64,000 bases of DNA from Xanthomonas axonopodis (GCF_001304695.1 NZ_JFAQ01000008.1:1-64000); one strand, 5' to 3'; positions 28,656 through 39,310 are shown, numbered from the stretch's first letter. The notes: generated by a model from the sequence alone, not told the origin. Translations and numbers: made by a program.

Positions 28656-29813
28656 ATGCCCCAGCTGATTCCGCCGCCGCTGTCGCTCTACGTGCACCTC
28701 CCCTGGTGCGTGCGCAAATGCCCGTACTGCGATTTCAATTCGCATGCGGCCAAGGGCGCATTGCCGTTCGAGGAGTACGTGGACGCGCTGATCCGCGACC
28801 TGGATGTGGACCTGCCATTGGTCTGGGGTCGCGTGGTGCATTCGGTGTTCTTCGGCGGCGGCACGCCCAGCCTTTTTCCACCGCAGGCAATCGACCGCTT
28901 CCTGCAGGCAGCAGCGGCGCGGCTGCGTTTTGCGCCGAATCTTGAAATCACCCTGGAAACCAATCCTGGCACCGCCGAGCACGGCCGTTTCGAGCCCTAC
29001 CGCGCTGCTGGCGTCAACCGCCTGAGCTTCGGCGTGCAGACCTTCGACGACGTGGCGCTGCAGCGACTTGGCCGCATTCACGACAGCGCCGAGGCCGAGC
29101 GCGCGATCAAAATGGCGCAAGACGCCGGCTACGATAATTTCAATATCGACCTGATGTACGCGCTGCCCGAGCAGACGTTGATGCAGGCCGAGCACGACCT
29201 GGAGCGCGCCTTCGCGCTGCAGCCGGCGCACCTGTCGCATTACCAACTCACGCTGGAGCCGAACACGGTGTTCTTCGCGCGTCCGCCCAAAGGCATTCCC
29301 GAAGACGATGCCGCCTGGGATATCCAGGAACACTGCCAACGCCTGCTGGCCGACGCCGGCTACGCACAATACGAAGTCAGCGCCTACGCCAAGCCGGGGC
29401 GGCAGTGCGCGCACAACCTCAACTACTGGCGATTCGGCGATTACCTGGGCATCGGTGCGGGCGCGCACGGCAAGATCAGCTCCGGTGCCGAAGCGCACGT
29501 GCTGCGGCGCTGGAAGCACAAGCATCCGCAGAGCTATCTGGCCAGTGCCGGCACCGCCGCATCCATCGGTGGCGATGAATTCGTGCCGAGCGAACGGCTG
29601 CCGTTCGAATACATGCTCAACCTGCTGCGCCTGCATGAGGGCTTCCGGCTAAGCGATTTCGAGGCCTCGACCGGCCTTGCGGCCAGCGTCATCCAAGCGC
29701 CACTGGCGCGCGCGGTGGCACAGGGCTGGATGACCCAGCAAGACGGGCGCATGGTGCCGACCGAGTTGGGACGGCGGTTTACCAATGATGTGGTCGAGTT
29801 GTTCCTGGTCTAA
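28656..29813 (+). CDS. hemW: Radical SAM heme chaperone HemW
   Basis: A 385-residue radical SAM protein. The 4Fe-4S motif is C18VRKC22PYC25, followed by FFGGGTPSL and the HemN_C domain. The four-residue arrangement is of the HemW type, not the true coproporphyrinogen dehydrogenase HemN, which has extra N-terminal residues and a different motif. HemW binds heme and is thought to deliver it to target proteins. It lies downstream of rdgB. The 292-nt gap after it holds no evident gene. Confidence 0.94.
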   Translation: MPQLIPPPLSLYVHLPWCVRKCPYCDFNSHAAKGALPFEEYVDALIRDLDVDLPLVWGRVVHSVFFGGGTPSLFPPQAIDRFLQAAAARLRFAPNLEITLETNPGTAEHGRFEPYRAAGVNRLSFGVQTFDDVALQRLGRIHDSAEAERAIKMAQDAGYDNFNIDLMYALPEQTLMQAEHDLERAFALQPAHLSHYQLTLEPNTVFFARPPKGIPEDDAAWDIQEHCQRLLADAGYAQYEVSAYAKPGRQCAHNLNYWRFGDYLGIGAGAHGKISSGAEAHVLRRWKHKHPQSYLASAGTAASIGGDEFVPSERLPFEYMLNLLRLHEGFRLSDFEASTGLAASVIQAPLARAVAQGWMTQQDGRMVPTELGRRFTNDVVELFLV

Positions 29814-30105
29814 GCGCAGCGAAGAGCTGCGTTCGCTGCCAGGTCGCGCGGCCGGGCGCTTGGCATCGGTATGTAGCGCCTGCGCACAGGCGCCATCCAC
29901 GCCTGGCTGACGCGCGTGCGCGAGGTGTGAGCGGATCTGGGCGCGCCGGCAGCTCCGTGGATCGGCCGTACGACCTTGGCGCATACCCGCATGACCACCA
30001 GCTGACACATTGCGGGCCGGATGCGCCAGCACGCGCCGATGCCGCGCGGTCAGGGAAAAAACATGCTACATAGCTCACGCTTCGAACCGAGCCAGTCTCC
30101 CCCGG

Positions 30106-32070
30106 ATGTCCATGCACGTGTCTCCCATGCAACCTGCAGTTAGCGGCCCGATTGCCGATGCGCCGGTGTCCGCGCGTGGCCGGCGACTGCTCGGCACGCT
30201 GCACGCGCAGTGCGTGCAGGCGCTGAGCGGACCGCTGCGGCTGACCGTCGTCGAGCTGGAACGCGAGCTATTGCATCAGGCCGAGCATGCACGCAATAGC
30301 CAGATCCAGGCCGAAACCTATGCGCAGATGCGCGACCTGCGCGACCACATCGACCGCTTCCCGCAGGCATTCCTGCAGGAACTGGCGCAAGCGCTGGCCA
30401 GCCTGCGTGAGCGCCCGGTGCTGACACCATTGACCGATGCGCCTGCGCAAACACAGATGCTGACCCTGGTCGAAGACACCGATATCGACCGCGACATTGT
30501 ATTGAGCGACATCGCACGTCGCGAAACCTCGCGGCGTGCCGATGCCCTGCACCTGCTGGCGCAGCGCCTGGCGGTGATCGGCGCGGTGGCCGAATTCGAG
30601 CTGGAAGAATTGCCGCTTGGCCCGTACGCGCTGTGCCGCATCGTGCGCCAGTGCGGTCAGACGCTGGGGCTGAACCTGGATGGGCAGCTGACGCTGTACA
30701 AGGTGTTCGAGCGTCAGGTGATGGACCGCCTGGGCGACCTGTTCGAAAGTGCCAACAGCGCGCTGGCCCAGGAAGGCATCCTGCCAGGGCTGATCTATCA
30801 CCCGTATCTGGTCAAACCCACGCAGGTGCAGACGCGGCGTGCACCACCGGCAGCGGCGCACGGGTCGAAAGACGCTGCCGCACTGAACACGCCTGGTGCG
30901 GGCCCGCGCACACCGCGGCCGGCCACCGGCTGGGCAGGCCAAGCCGCACCGACGGCGTGGCAGAGCGCCTTGCTGGATCCCGCTGCCGCGTCACCAGCAA
31001 TGGCAATCGCCCCACCTGCGCTATCGCCGGCGCTCAGCGATGCAGTGCAGGCGCTGGGCGGCTTGATGGCATCGGCACGGCAGTCGCAGGCAGCAGTGCA
31101 CGCAAGCCATGCAGGCACGGGGGCGCCCGCCCATCACGAGGTCATGGAGCCCTCTCCCACCTCGCTCGCCGCTGTGGCCCAGGCATCGCAGCACAGCGCG
31201 GCCGTTGCGGTACCCAAGGCAGCGCTTGGCGATGCCTTGGCCAGCCTGCAAGGTGCGCTGGCCACGCAGGCGGCAGCAACGCCACACGCATCCGGTATCG
31301 ATGCGGTGCAGCGCCAGGTGCTGGAGGTGCTGCGCCGCCAGCACGGCCCCGATGCCGCGCTATCGCCGCAGGACAACGACACCTTCGACCTGCTCGGCCT
31401 GCTCTATGCGCAGATGCAACGCGAGGTGCGCGAGCAGGCTCCCGCCCAGGCACTGCTGGCCAAGTTGCAGGTGCCGGTGATGCGCGCGGCGCTGGCCGAT
31501 GCGCATTTTTTCGTGCGCGACCAGCACCCGGTGCGCGAATTGCTCAACACCGTGGCAGAGTCTGGTGCCGTATGGTTGGGCGAGGACGATGCCAACCCGC
31601 AACTGCTGCACAAGCTGGGCAGCGCGGTCGACAAGATCGTCAACGACTATCAAGGCGACGAGGCTGTTTTCGCCGCGGCCAACGACGACATCCAGACCCA
31701 TCTGCGCACCCTCGCGCGCAAGGCCGACGTGGCCGAGCGGCGGCATGTGGATGCTGCGCGCGGCAAGGAGCGGCTGGAATCTGCCAAGCAGCAGGCCGAA
31801 GCGCGCATCGAGCAGCTGTGCGAACAAAGCGCGCCGCCGCGCTTTGTGCAATCGCTGCTGCGCCAGGCCTGGTCGGACGTGCTCACGCTGACCTTGCTGC
31901 GGCAGGGCGAGCAGTCGCCCGAATGGGACGAACGCCAGGCGCTGACCGCACGCATTGCCGAGGTCACCTGCCGCAGCAAGGGCCAGCCCACCGACGTCGC
32001 ACTGGGCACCGACGTGGAAACTGCGTTGCTGCAGGTGGGGTATCACCACGGTGTGGCGAGGACGAGGTGA
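30106..32070 (+). CDS. DUF1631 protein, N-terminal part (frameshifted)
   Basis: A 654-residue open frame matching the DUF1631 family up to about 80% of its length. It has an N-terminal helical region (residues 20-240), a long Ala/Gln/Pro-rich variable linker (about 245-420) and a conserved helical part (about 425-640). The C-terminal module expected in this family is not in this frame but in the next one, 32067-32492. Inserting one G after 32058 would join them as GVAEDEVTSRTELAAKL. A single-base deletion is therefore the simplest reading. A PilZ gene follows directly. Function of the family is unknown. Confidence 0.8.
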   Translation: MSMHVSPMQPAVSGPIADAPVSARGRRLLGTLHAQCVQALSGPLRLTVVELERELLHQAEHARNSQIQAETYAQMRDLRDHIDRFPQAFLQELAQALASLRERPVLTPLTDAPAQTQMLTLVEDTDIDRDIVLSDIARRETSRRADALHLLAQRLAVIGAVAEFELEELPLGPYALCRIVRQCGQTLGLNLDGQLTLYKVFERQVMDRLGDLFESANSALAQEGILPGLIYHPYLVKPTQVQTRRAPPAAAHGSKDAAALNTPGAGPRTPRPATGWAGQAAPTAWQSALLDPAAASPAMAIAPPALSPALSDAVQALGGLMASARQSQAAVHASHAGTGAPAHHEVMEPSPTSLAAVAQASQHSAAVAVPKAALGDALASLQGALATQAAATPHASGIDAVQRQVLEVLRRQHGPDAALSPQDNDTFDLLGLLYAQMQREVREQAPAQALLAKLQVPVMRAALADAHFFVRDQHPVRELLNTVAESGAVWLGEDDANPQLLHKLGSAVDKIVNDYQGDEAVFAAANDDIQTHLRTLARKADVAERRHVDAARGKERLESAKQQAEARIEQLCEQSAPPRFVQSLLRQAWSDVLTLTLLRQGEQSPEWDERQALTARIAEVTCRSKGQPTDVALGTDVETALLQVGYHHGVARTR

Positions 32071-32492
32071 CCTCGCGCACCGAGCTTGCCGCCAAGCTCA
32101 AGGCACGCGCGCGGCTTGGCGACCAGGGCGACAACGCGCCGCGCAAACAGGCGGCCACGCCGCGCACACCTGCCGAAGAGGAGTGCTACCTGCAGGTGCG
32201 CAGCTTGCCGTTCGGCACCTGGTTCGAATTCGTGGTCAACCAGCAAGGTGACCTGCGCCGGCAACGCCTGTCCTGGTACAGCCCGATGACCGGCAACGCG
32301 CTGTTCGTGAACCAGCGCGGGCAGAAGGTTGGCGAGCACTCGCTGGACAGCCTGGCGCGGCTGATGGCCGGCGGACAGGCACGTTTGGTGGTGGAAGAAA
32401 AATCGCGTCTGATCGATCGCGCCTGGCATGCCACCGTGCGCACGCTGCGCAGCCTGGCCGGCCAGTCGCCTGTTGCCGAGGCCCAGCCATGA
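32067..32492 (+). CDS. DUF1631 protein, C-terminal part (frameshifted)
   Basis: A 141-residue open frame from a GTG that overlaps the upstream stop (GTGA). It carries the C-terminal module of DUF1631 proteins (YLQVRSLPFGTWFEFV, then LSWYSPMTGNALFVNQRG and VGEHSLDSLARLM), a beta-barrel-like region that resembles PilZ-type barrels in layout. The GTG has only a weak purine stretch before it. It could be expressed by translational coupling, but more likely it is the cut-off end of the preceding gene. Its stop overlaps the PilZ gene as ATGA, so the original unit was a DUF1631-PilZ pair. Confidence 0.75.
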   Translation: MTSRTELAAKLKARARLGDQGDNAPRKQAATPRTPAEEECYLQVRSLPFGTWFEFVVNQQGDLRRQRLSWYSPMTGNALFVNQRGQKVGEHSLDSLARLMAGGQARLVVEEKSRLIDRAWHATVRTLRSLAGQSPVAEAQP

Positions 32493-32836
32493 TCCAGGAC
32501 ACCCGCCGCGCACCGCGCCGCCAGCCAACCGACCTGCTGCCGGTCATCGACATGCTCAGCGAGGCGCAGATCGGCCGGGTCGGCAATGTGTCCGAAACCG
32601 GCATGCTGTTGTTGGCCTCGGTGCCGCTGCACGACGACGCCTTGTACCAGCTGCGTTTTTCCCTGCCCGAGCGGGTTGGCCGCGCGACTGAGATCGATGT
32701 CGGCGTGCATCTGCTATGGTCCGAAGCCGCACACGCACCCGGGCAGGCCTGGGCGGGCTTCCGCTTCCTGACCATGTCCGAGCCGCACCGGCAACGCCTG
32801 CGCGCCTGGATCGCCGAAGAACATCTGGCCGGGTAA
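32489..32836 (+). CDS. PilZ domain protein
   Basis: A 115-residue single-domain PilZ protein. Both cyclic-di-GMP-binding elements are present: an Arg-rich RRAPRRQ segment (RxxxR, residues 6-12) and NVSETG (the D/NxSxxG motif, about residues 33-38). It should bind c-di-GMP. It overlaps the DUF1631 frame by 4 nt, suggesting joint action in c-di-GMP-dependent behaviour such as motility or adhesion. The target is unknown. Confidence 0.9.
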   Translation: MIQDTRRAPRRQPTDLLPVIDMLSEAQIGRVGNVSETGMLLLASVPLHDDALYQLRFSLPERVGRATEIDVGVHLLWSEAAHAPGQAWAGFRFLTMSEPHRQRLRAWIAEEHLAG

Positions 32837-33008
32837 GCGCGGCCGAGACACGGCTGCGCAATGGCCAAGCGGGCGCTGCCGATGCGCGGCGCAGCAGGCA
32901 CGTCGCCCACGGACGACTGCGCCTTGATTGCCCCCCGCATCAGACACAGCGCCATTGCAGGGATTGCGGCAAACTGCGCATTGCCTTGCACTGCCGATCG
33001 AGCCCCGC

Positions 33009-34334
<1,326 letters not shown>

Positions 34335-34447
34335 GCACCAGGCGCAACTGACCACACCACGGTTGCACTGACGTGGACGCTCAGCCGCGCCATCTACCGC
34401 CCGATCACGCCCCGCAACGTTTGGGCACCACCACACGGAACACCGCC

Positions 34448-34846
34448 ATGAACGACCCACGCCAGCGCGCGCACCCGGACCACCCGATGTATCAAAAGAT
34501 CGAACGCGGCGTGCATGCAATCGATGCCGCGCACGGCCGCGTCCCCGATCAGGCCAGCGCACGCCTCACCGCCGCCTTGTTGCTACTGGCCAAGGAAGGT
34601 GGACTCTCGCGCGTGGATCATGTGCTAATGAGCGAAGCGAACAGTCGCGGCGTGCACGGTGGCGAGAACGTGTTCGTGGTGCAGGGCGACCCGGCCAACC
34701 CGGCGCATCTGCGCGCGCACATGAAAACCGAACAGGCGCTGGGCACGCCGGAAGAGCAATCGTTTGAGCGCGCGCGTCGGCTCGGCGGGCAGAGCGCGCC
34801 AGTGCAACAGCCCGAGCGCACGCAGACGCCGCAGCTGGGCCAATAA
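34448..34846 (+). CDS. Stand-alone XVIPCD (type IV secretion signal) protein
   Basis: A 132-residue protein consisting almost only of the XVIPCD, the C-terminal domain by which Xanthomonas type IV secretion effectors bind the VirD4 coupling protein. Seen motifs: HPDHPMYQKIERGVHAID (residues 9-26), DQASARLTAALLLLAKEGGL (34-53), SRVDHVLMSE (54-63), GENVFVVQGDPANPAHLRAH (72-91) and TPEEQSF (100-106). A Gln-rich tail follows, as is usual for these effectors. No toxin domain precedes it and no immunity-like gene follows. It may be a decayed effector, or a mobile signal domain with its own job. The ATG at 34448 begins the domain; 25 extra upstream residues are possible but look unlike protein. Confidence 0.85.
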   Translation: MNDPRQRAHPDHPMYQKIERGVHAIDAAHGRVPDQASARLTAALLLLAKEGGLSRVDHVLMSEANSRGVHGGENVFVVQGDPANPAHLRAHMKTEQALGTPEEQSFERARRLGGQSAPVQQPERTQTPQLGQ

Positions 34847-35014
34847 CCGCGGCCGACACATGCCTGCCCAGCCGCACGGCGCGCGCGGCCGATACCCGGA
34901 ATCGGCGTGCACCACAGCGCGACGGCTGCGATTACGCTGCGCCTGCGCCTGCGCCTGACGTCATGACGCCCGCTGCAGCGTGTCGGTCCTTGTCAATTCC
35001 CCGCGCGCCGGCGC

Positions 35015-36343
35015 TCATGCGCCGCCGGCCATCTCCGCTTCGATCTCGTCGGCACTGCGCGCCAGCGCACCGGTCAGTACACGGTGGCCATCAGCCGTAA
35101 TCAACACATTGTCTTCGGTGCGAATGCCGATGCCGCGCCACTTGGCCTCTACCGAGGTGTCGTCGGCCGACACGTAAAGCCCCGGCTCGATGGTGAACAC
35201 CATGCCGGGCTCGAGCAGCCGCGAATCGCCGGCCAGCCGGTAGTCGCCCACATCGTGCACATCCAGGCCCAACCAGTGACCGGTCTTGTGCCGATAAAAA
35301 CGCTTGTACTGTCCATCGGCGATGTTGCGCTCAAGTTTGCCCTTGAGCAGACCCAGCCGCAGCAGGCCTTCGGTCAAGGTTTCCACTGCAGCCAGATGCC
35401 CGGCTTCGTACGCCACGCCCGGGCGCGCCTGTGCAAGCGCAGCCGCCTGCGCAGCACCAACCAGATCGTGCAGTGCACGCTGCGCTGGCGTGAAGCGGCC
35501 GTTGACCGGAAAGGTGCGGGTGATATCGGCCGCATAGCCGCGATATTCGGCACCGGCATCGATCAGCACCAGCTCGCCGTCGCGGCTGCGCGCATTGTTG
35601 GCGCGGTAATGCAGCACGCAGGCGTTGCTGCCGGTGCCGACGATGCTGCCGTATGCCGGCCATGCGTCGGCAGCGCGGAATTCGCGCTCGACCTCGGCCT
35701 GCAATTCGTATTCGTGCACACCCGGCCGCGCCAGCCGCATCGCTGCACGGTGCGCGCGCACGCTGATGTCGGCAGCCTGCTGCATCAGCGCGATTTCGTC
35801 GCGTGATTTGAACAGGCGCTGCTCGTGCAATAGATGCCCGAGCTCGAGGAATTCGTGTGGCGGCTGCGCCCCGTGGCGCACCTGCTCGCGCACGCGCTTG
35901 AGCCAGCCGATCAATTTGAGATCGAAATCGACATCGCGCCCGAAGTGGTAGTACACGCGGCTGCGCCCTTCCAGCAGGCCGGGCAGGATCTCGTCGACAT
36001 CGTCGATGGGGTACGCATCGTCCATGCCGTAGCGTTCCACCGCACCTTCCTGACCTTCGCGCGAGCCATCCCAGGCTTCGCGCTCGGCATCGCGCTCGCG
36101 GCAGAACAGAATCGCTTCGCCATGCTTGCGGCCGGGCACCAGCACCAGCACCGCTTCGGGCTCCGGGAACCCGCTCAGATACCAGAAATCCGAATCCTGT
36201 CGATACGGGTAATGCGTGTCGTGGCTACGCACGCGCTCAGGCGCGGCCGGCAAAATCAGAATGGCCTGCTCGCCAGCCATTTGCATCAACTGCCTGCGCC
36301 GGCGCACGTACTCGGCCGCGCCAATCCCGGTGAGCTTCTTCAT
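35015..36343 (-). CDS. pepP: Xaa-Pro aminopeptidase PepP
   Basis: A 442-residue M24B aminopeptidase P releasing N-terminal residues next to proline. The N-terminal creatinase-like domain contains SHDTHYPYRQDSDFWYLSGF, typical of PepP. The metal site is formed by DAGAEYRGYAADITRTF, KTGHWLGLDVHDVGDY, TIEPGLYV and GIRTEDNVL. It lies 9 nt after the UPF0149 gene; in E. coli the order ygfB-pepP is the same. It is convergent with the XVIPCD gene; the 168-bp gap between them holds nothing recognised. Confidence 0.95.
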   Translation of the reverse strand: MKKLTGIGAAEYVRRRRQLMQMAGEQAILILPAAPERVRSHDTHYPYRQDSDFWYLSGFPEPEAVLVLVPGRKHGEAILFCRERDAEREAWDGSREGQEGAVERYGMDDAYPIDDVDEILPGLLEGRSRVYYHFGRDVDFDLKLIGWLKRVREQVRHGAQPPHEFLELGHLLHEQRLFKSRDEIALMQQAADISVRAHRAAMRLARPGVHEYELQAEVEREFRAADAWPAYGSIVGTGSNACVLHYRANNARSRDGELVLIDAGAEYRGYAADITRTFPVNGRFTPAQRALHDLVGAAQAAALAQARPGVAYEAGHLAAVETLTEGLLRLGLLKGKLERNIADGQYKRFYRHKTGHWLGLDVHDVGDYRLAGDSRLLEPGMVFTIEPGLYVSADDTSVEAKWRGIGIRTEDNVLITADGHRVLTGALARSADEIEAEMAGGA

Positions 36344-36352
36344 AGTGGGCAG

Positions 36353-36895
36353 TCAGTTCAGACGTTGGCGAAAGCGCGGCCCCATCACGCAGTCGCCGTG
36401 CAGCAACAGCACCGCCACGCGCACGAATTCTTCGATATCGGCCAAGGCGGTGTCGTCCTCGTCGGCCGCGTCGAAGTCGTCGCTGGAGGCTTGCGCCAGA
36501 CGCGCCAGATCCTGCAGCGCCTCCTCGCCTTCTTCGCTCAGTGCCGGACGCTGCTGCGCAGCCAGGCCGAAGCCGCCCAGGAAAGCCCGGCACCAGTCGA
36601 ACAACGCATCGGTGCGCGCCGGCAACGGGGCGCCGTCTTCCACCAGCAGCAACTCGAAGGCGAAATCGCGGTCTTCCAGTTGCGCCAAGGTGGCCTGCCG
36701 CAGCTGATCCAGCGCCCCACCCTGCTTGGGCGCCACCTGACCGCTATCGGCCAGAATGCGCGCCAGCCAGTCGGCACTGTCGGCGCCGCCGCCGGAGAGC
36801 CACCCGCACAGCCCGCCATGCAACTCCGCCGCAGAGGACGCCAGCGCAAGCTGACGGCTTTCGTGTTGCACAGCGGTTACGTCGGGCAGATCCAT
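36353..36895 (-). CDS. ygfB: UPF0149 (YgfB family) protein
   Basis: A 180-residue acidic protein of the YgfB/YecA UPF0149 family. Conserved pieces are [12 protein letters not shown] near residue 25, [14 protein letters not shown] near 105 and the acidic [19 protein letters not shown] near 145. It precedes pepP by 9 nt. The chosen ATG (36895) gives the family start; the frame extends upstream without support. The molecular role in this genus is not known; YgfB has been tied to gene regulation in Pseudomonas. Confidence 0.92.
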   Translation of the reverse strand: MDLPDVTAVQHESRQLALASSAAELHGGLCGWLSGGGADSADWLARILADSGQVAPKQGGALDQLRQATLAQLEDRDFAFELLLVEDGAPLPARTDALFDWCRAFLGGFGLAAQQRPALSEEGEEALQDLARLAQASSDDFDAADEDDTALADIEEFVRVAVLLLHGDCVMGPRFRQRLN

Positions 36896-37132
36896 CGTGT
36901 CATCCGGGCTGAAGAGCGAAAGGTGCCGGCGCACCGGCCGACGATATGACTTCCCAGTGTACCAAGGCGGCCTGCGTGGGCCGCCATCTGCGCGTTTCAG
37001 CTCGCATTCCGCACCTGCAATGCCGGCCTGCCTGGATCCCGTGGCAGGCCTTGCAGGGCTTGGGCTGACGCCAGCGATCGCGGCAGGCGTGGGCGCTTGA
37101 CCACCCCGCGCACGCGCCCCTATCGTGAGCGC

Positions 37133-37354
37133 ATGGACAACGCTGCCGCCCTCGCTCAGATCCGCGCACTCGCCGCCCGCGTGGAGGCGTTGGTGGAGCG
37201 TACCCAACGGCTCACCGACGAAAACCGCAGCCTGCGTCATCAACAGGAGCAGCTCATCGGCGAGCGCTCGCAACTGTTGACCAAGAACGAGCAGGCGCGC
37301 TCGCGGGTGGAAGCGATGATCGCCCGCTTGAAGTCATTGGAGCAGCACACGTGA
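37133..37354 (+). CDS. Small coiled-coil protein (TIGR02449 type)
   Basis: A 73-residue protein that is one long coiled coil with heptad-spaced Leu ([20 protein letters not shown], then [16 protein letters not shown]). It matches the small family found just before zapA in xanthomonads and pseudomonads and resembles cell-division coiled coils such as ZapB in layout. Its stop overlaps the zapA GTG (GTGA). A role with ZapA at the division ring is inferred from this coupling. Confidence 0.85.
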   Translation: MDNAAALAQIRALAARVEALVERTQRLTDENRSLRHQQEQLIGERSQLLTKNEQARSRVEAMIARLKSLEQHT

Positions 37355-37650
37355 GCAACAACGAGCCGGTCAGCGTGCGCATTCTGGATCGTGAATACAC
37401 GGTGGGCGTCACGGCAGACGAGCGCGAAAGTCTCACCGCCGCCGCGCGGCTGCTGGATCTACGCATGCGTGAGATCCGCGGCAGCAATCGCATGGCGGCA
37501 GTGGATCGTGTCGCGGTGCTGGCAGCGCTCAATCTGGCGCATGAGTTGCAGCAACTGCGCGAACAGCAGGCGCTCTACGATCGTGAATTGGCCAATACGC
37601 TGGACACCTTGAATCGCCGGCTCGACAGCGTTGCCGACACACCATGCTGA
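37351..37650 (+). CDS. zapA: Cell division protein ZapA
   Basis: A 99-residue FtsZ-bundling protein. The N-terminal SVRILDREYTVGV and the helical domain (LTAAARLLDLRMREIRG) are the ZapA signature. A C-terminal coiled coil follows. It starts with GTG overlapping the upstream coiled-coil gene. It is followed by 6S RNA and the folate cyclo-ligase gene, the classical zapA-ssrS-ygfA order. Confidence 0.95.
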   Translation: MSNNEPVSVRILDREYTVGVTADERESLTAAARLLDLRMREIRGSNRMAAVDRVAVLAALNLAHELQQLREQQALYDRELANTLDTLNRRLDSVADTPC

Positions 37651-37733
37651 GTTGGAATTCGCACTGCCATCGCAAATATGAATCCTCAAGCCCGCTGACC
37701 GACGAGTGGGCTAGCCATCGCAGCACAGAGGTC

Positions 37734-37739
37734 TATAAT
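37734..37739 (+). promoter_or_regulatory. -10 box of the 6S RNA promoter
   Basis: A perfect TATAAT, 5 nt before the start of the predicted 6S closing stem. No good -35 box is seen at the matching distance. Confidence 0.65.
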
Positions 37740-37744
37740 TCGCC

Positions 37745-37936
37745 TGCGTTCTCTGCTGTAAACGACAGCGTGCAAAACATTCGCCTTGTCCCTTAATTAC
37801 GACCACAGGGGCGCGACGAAGCCGGGTGTGCAAGTCCGCCTTGTTGTAGCGGGAAGCCCGATGGCCTCACAACGTCCCCACTTGAACCCCGGGTTCAAGG
37901 TCGTTTCGCCCGCATCGTCACGGCGGAGAATGCAAA
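37745..37936 (+). ncRNA. ssrS: 6S RNA
   Basis: An RNA of about 190 nt that binds and restrains the housekeeping RNA polymerase holoenzyme. The two ends pair: TGCGTTCTC (37745-37753) with GAGAATGCA (37926-37934). Between them lie opposing arms around a large central bulge region, and a strong local hairpin CTTGAACCCCGGGTTCAAG (37880-37898). Genomic position between zapA and the folate cyclo-ligase gene is diagnostic. A TATAAT precedes it and an intrinsic terminator follows. Exact ends are estimates. Confidence 0.88.
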
Positions 37937-37941
37937 TCTTA

Positions 37942-37970
37942 AACGACGCCCTCGGGCGTCGTTTCTTTTT
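37942..37970 (+). terminator. Terminator after 6S RNA
   Basis: The stem ACGACGCC / GGCGTCGT with loop CTCG is followed by TTCTTTTT. The following 270 bp up to 38246 hold no recognised gene or signal. Confidence 0.85.
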
Positions 37971-38246
37971 GCGCGTCTGAAGGCCTGACGTGCGGCAACT
38001 GAAGCGGCACTGCTGGCCTATTGCGGTCGCGATGCTGGTGCTGTGTCGGTGGCGTTGCCGCGCGCGGCGATGCGTAGGCTGCATCTCCCATGCGTGTGCA
38101 GATGCAGGGGACGTGTCCCGCCAGCGCGCACCTCTATCGACACGCCCACAGCGCAATCTGCCGGACGCACTGCACGCCACGCTAGGCAGGCGCGTGCGCG
38201 CATTCGACAATGCAACACCGATTGCGCCGCGAGAGACCGATGACCG

Positions 38247-38837
38247 ATGACCGAGGACCGAGATGCGTTGCGCCAGCAATTGCGCGCACACCGCCGCAGC
38301 CTGCCGGCGGCGCAGCGCTTGGCCGCAGCCGATCCGTTGGCACAGCGTTTGCTGGCGCTGCCGTTCGCACCGCATCGCGGTGCCGTGGCGGGCTATTGGG
38401 CGATGGATGGCGAAATTGCGCTGCATCGCTGGCAGTTGACCTTGCCGGCGGGAGTACGCTACTGCCTGCCGGTCCTGGATGGGCGCGTGCTGCGCTTTGC
38501 ACCGTGGCGGCCGGGCCAGCCGCTGGTGAGCAATCGCTACGGCATTCCGGAGCCGGATGTGGCACGCGCCGACACGCTGGCACCGGAAGAGATGGCACTG
38601 GTGGTCACCCCGCTGACCGGCTTCGATGCGGCGTGCCGTCGGCTGGGGATGGGAGGCGGCTGGTATGATCGCAGCTTCGCGTTTCGGCATCGCCAGGCGC
38701 AGCCCCCCTGGCTGGTCGGTGTTGGCTTCGCTGCGCAGCAGGTGCCCGCCCTGCCCACCGAAGCGTGGGATGTGGCGGTCGACGCCATCTGTACCGAACG
38801 CGCCACCTTCCTGAAAGACGACACCGTTTCCGAATGA
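38247..38837 (+). CDS. 5-formyltetrahydrofolate cyclo-ligase
   Basis: A 196-residue YgfA-type enzyme (MTHF synthetase) converting 5-formyl-THF to 5,10-methenyl-THF with ATP. The N-terminal helical part leads to GYWAMDGEIAL and the C-terminal signature VVTPLTGFDAACRRLGMGGGWYDR. The 3' end overlaps the EVE gene as ATGA. Together with the upstream 6S RNA this is the conserved ssrS-ygfA arrangement. Confidence 0.94.
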   Translation: MTEDRDALRQQLRAHRRSLPAAQRLAAADPLAQRLLALPFAPHRGAVAGYWAMDGEIALHRWQLTLPAGVRYCLPVLDGRVLRFAPWRPGQPLVSNRYGIPEPDVARADTLAPEEMALVVTPLTGFDAACRRLGMGGGWYDRSFAFRHRQAQPPWLVGVGFAAQQVPALPTEAWDVAVDAICTERATFLKDDTVSE

Positions 38838-39310
38838 CTGCCCGCAAGCGCTACTGGTTGATGAAGTCCGAGCCGGACACGTTCTCCATCGATGATCTGG
38901 AACGCGTCGGCACCGAGCCGTGGAACGGCGTGCGTAACTACCAGGCGCGCAACTTCATGCGCGATGGCATGCACGTTGGCGATGGGGTGTTGTTCTACCA
39001 TTCCAACCGCAAGGTGCCAGGCATCGTGGGCATTGCCAAGGTGGCAAGCGCGGCGTACCCGGACGACACCCAGTTCGACCCGTCCTCCGACTACCACGAC
39101 CCAAAGTCCACGCGCGAAGACCCGCGCTGGATGCTGGTGGACGTGGCGTTCGAGCGCAAACTCAAACGCACGATTTCGCTGGATGAAATCAAGCAACAGG
39201 CCGATGCGCTGGGCGAAGGCTTTGCGCTGATCGCACGCGGCAACCGCTTGTCGATCCTGCCCGTGACCGCCGCGCAGTGGAAGTTGCTGCTGGCGATGGA
39301 ATCGCCGTGA
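38834..39310 (+). CDS. EVE domain protein
   Basis: A 158-residue EVE (PUA-like) protein. [17 protein letters not shown], then [21 protein letters not shown] and VLFYHSN are hallmark motifs. EVE domains bind modified bases in RNA or DNA; no catalytic partner is fused here. It overlaps the folate cyclo-ligase gene by 4 nt. Its TGA stop forms the first bases of a gap-filling repeat that runs to rpiA. Confidence 0.93.
   Translation: MTARKRYWLMKSEPDTFSIDDLERVGTEPWNGVRNYQARNFMRDGMHVGDGVLFYHSNRKVPGIVGIAKVASAAYPDDTQFDPSSDYHDPKSTREDPRWMLVDVAFERKLKRTISLDEIKQQADALGEGFALIARGNRLSILPVTAAQWKLLLAMESP

Noticed and set aside
37990-38250. A small frame between 6S RNA and the folate cyclo-ligase gene
   Set aside because: Cys/Arg-rich translation, no ribosome site and no conserved pattern; treated as non-coding.
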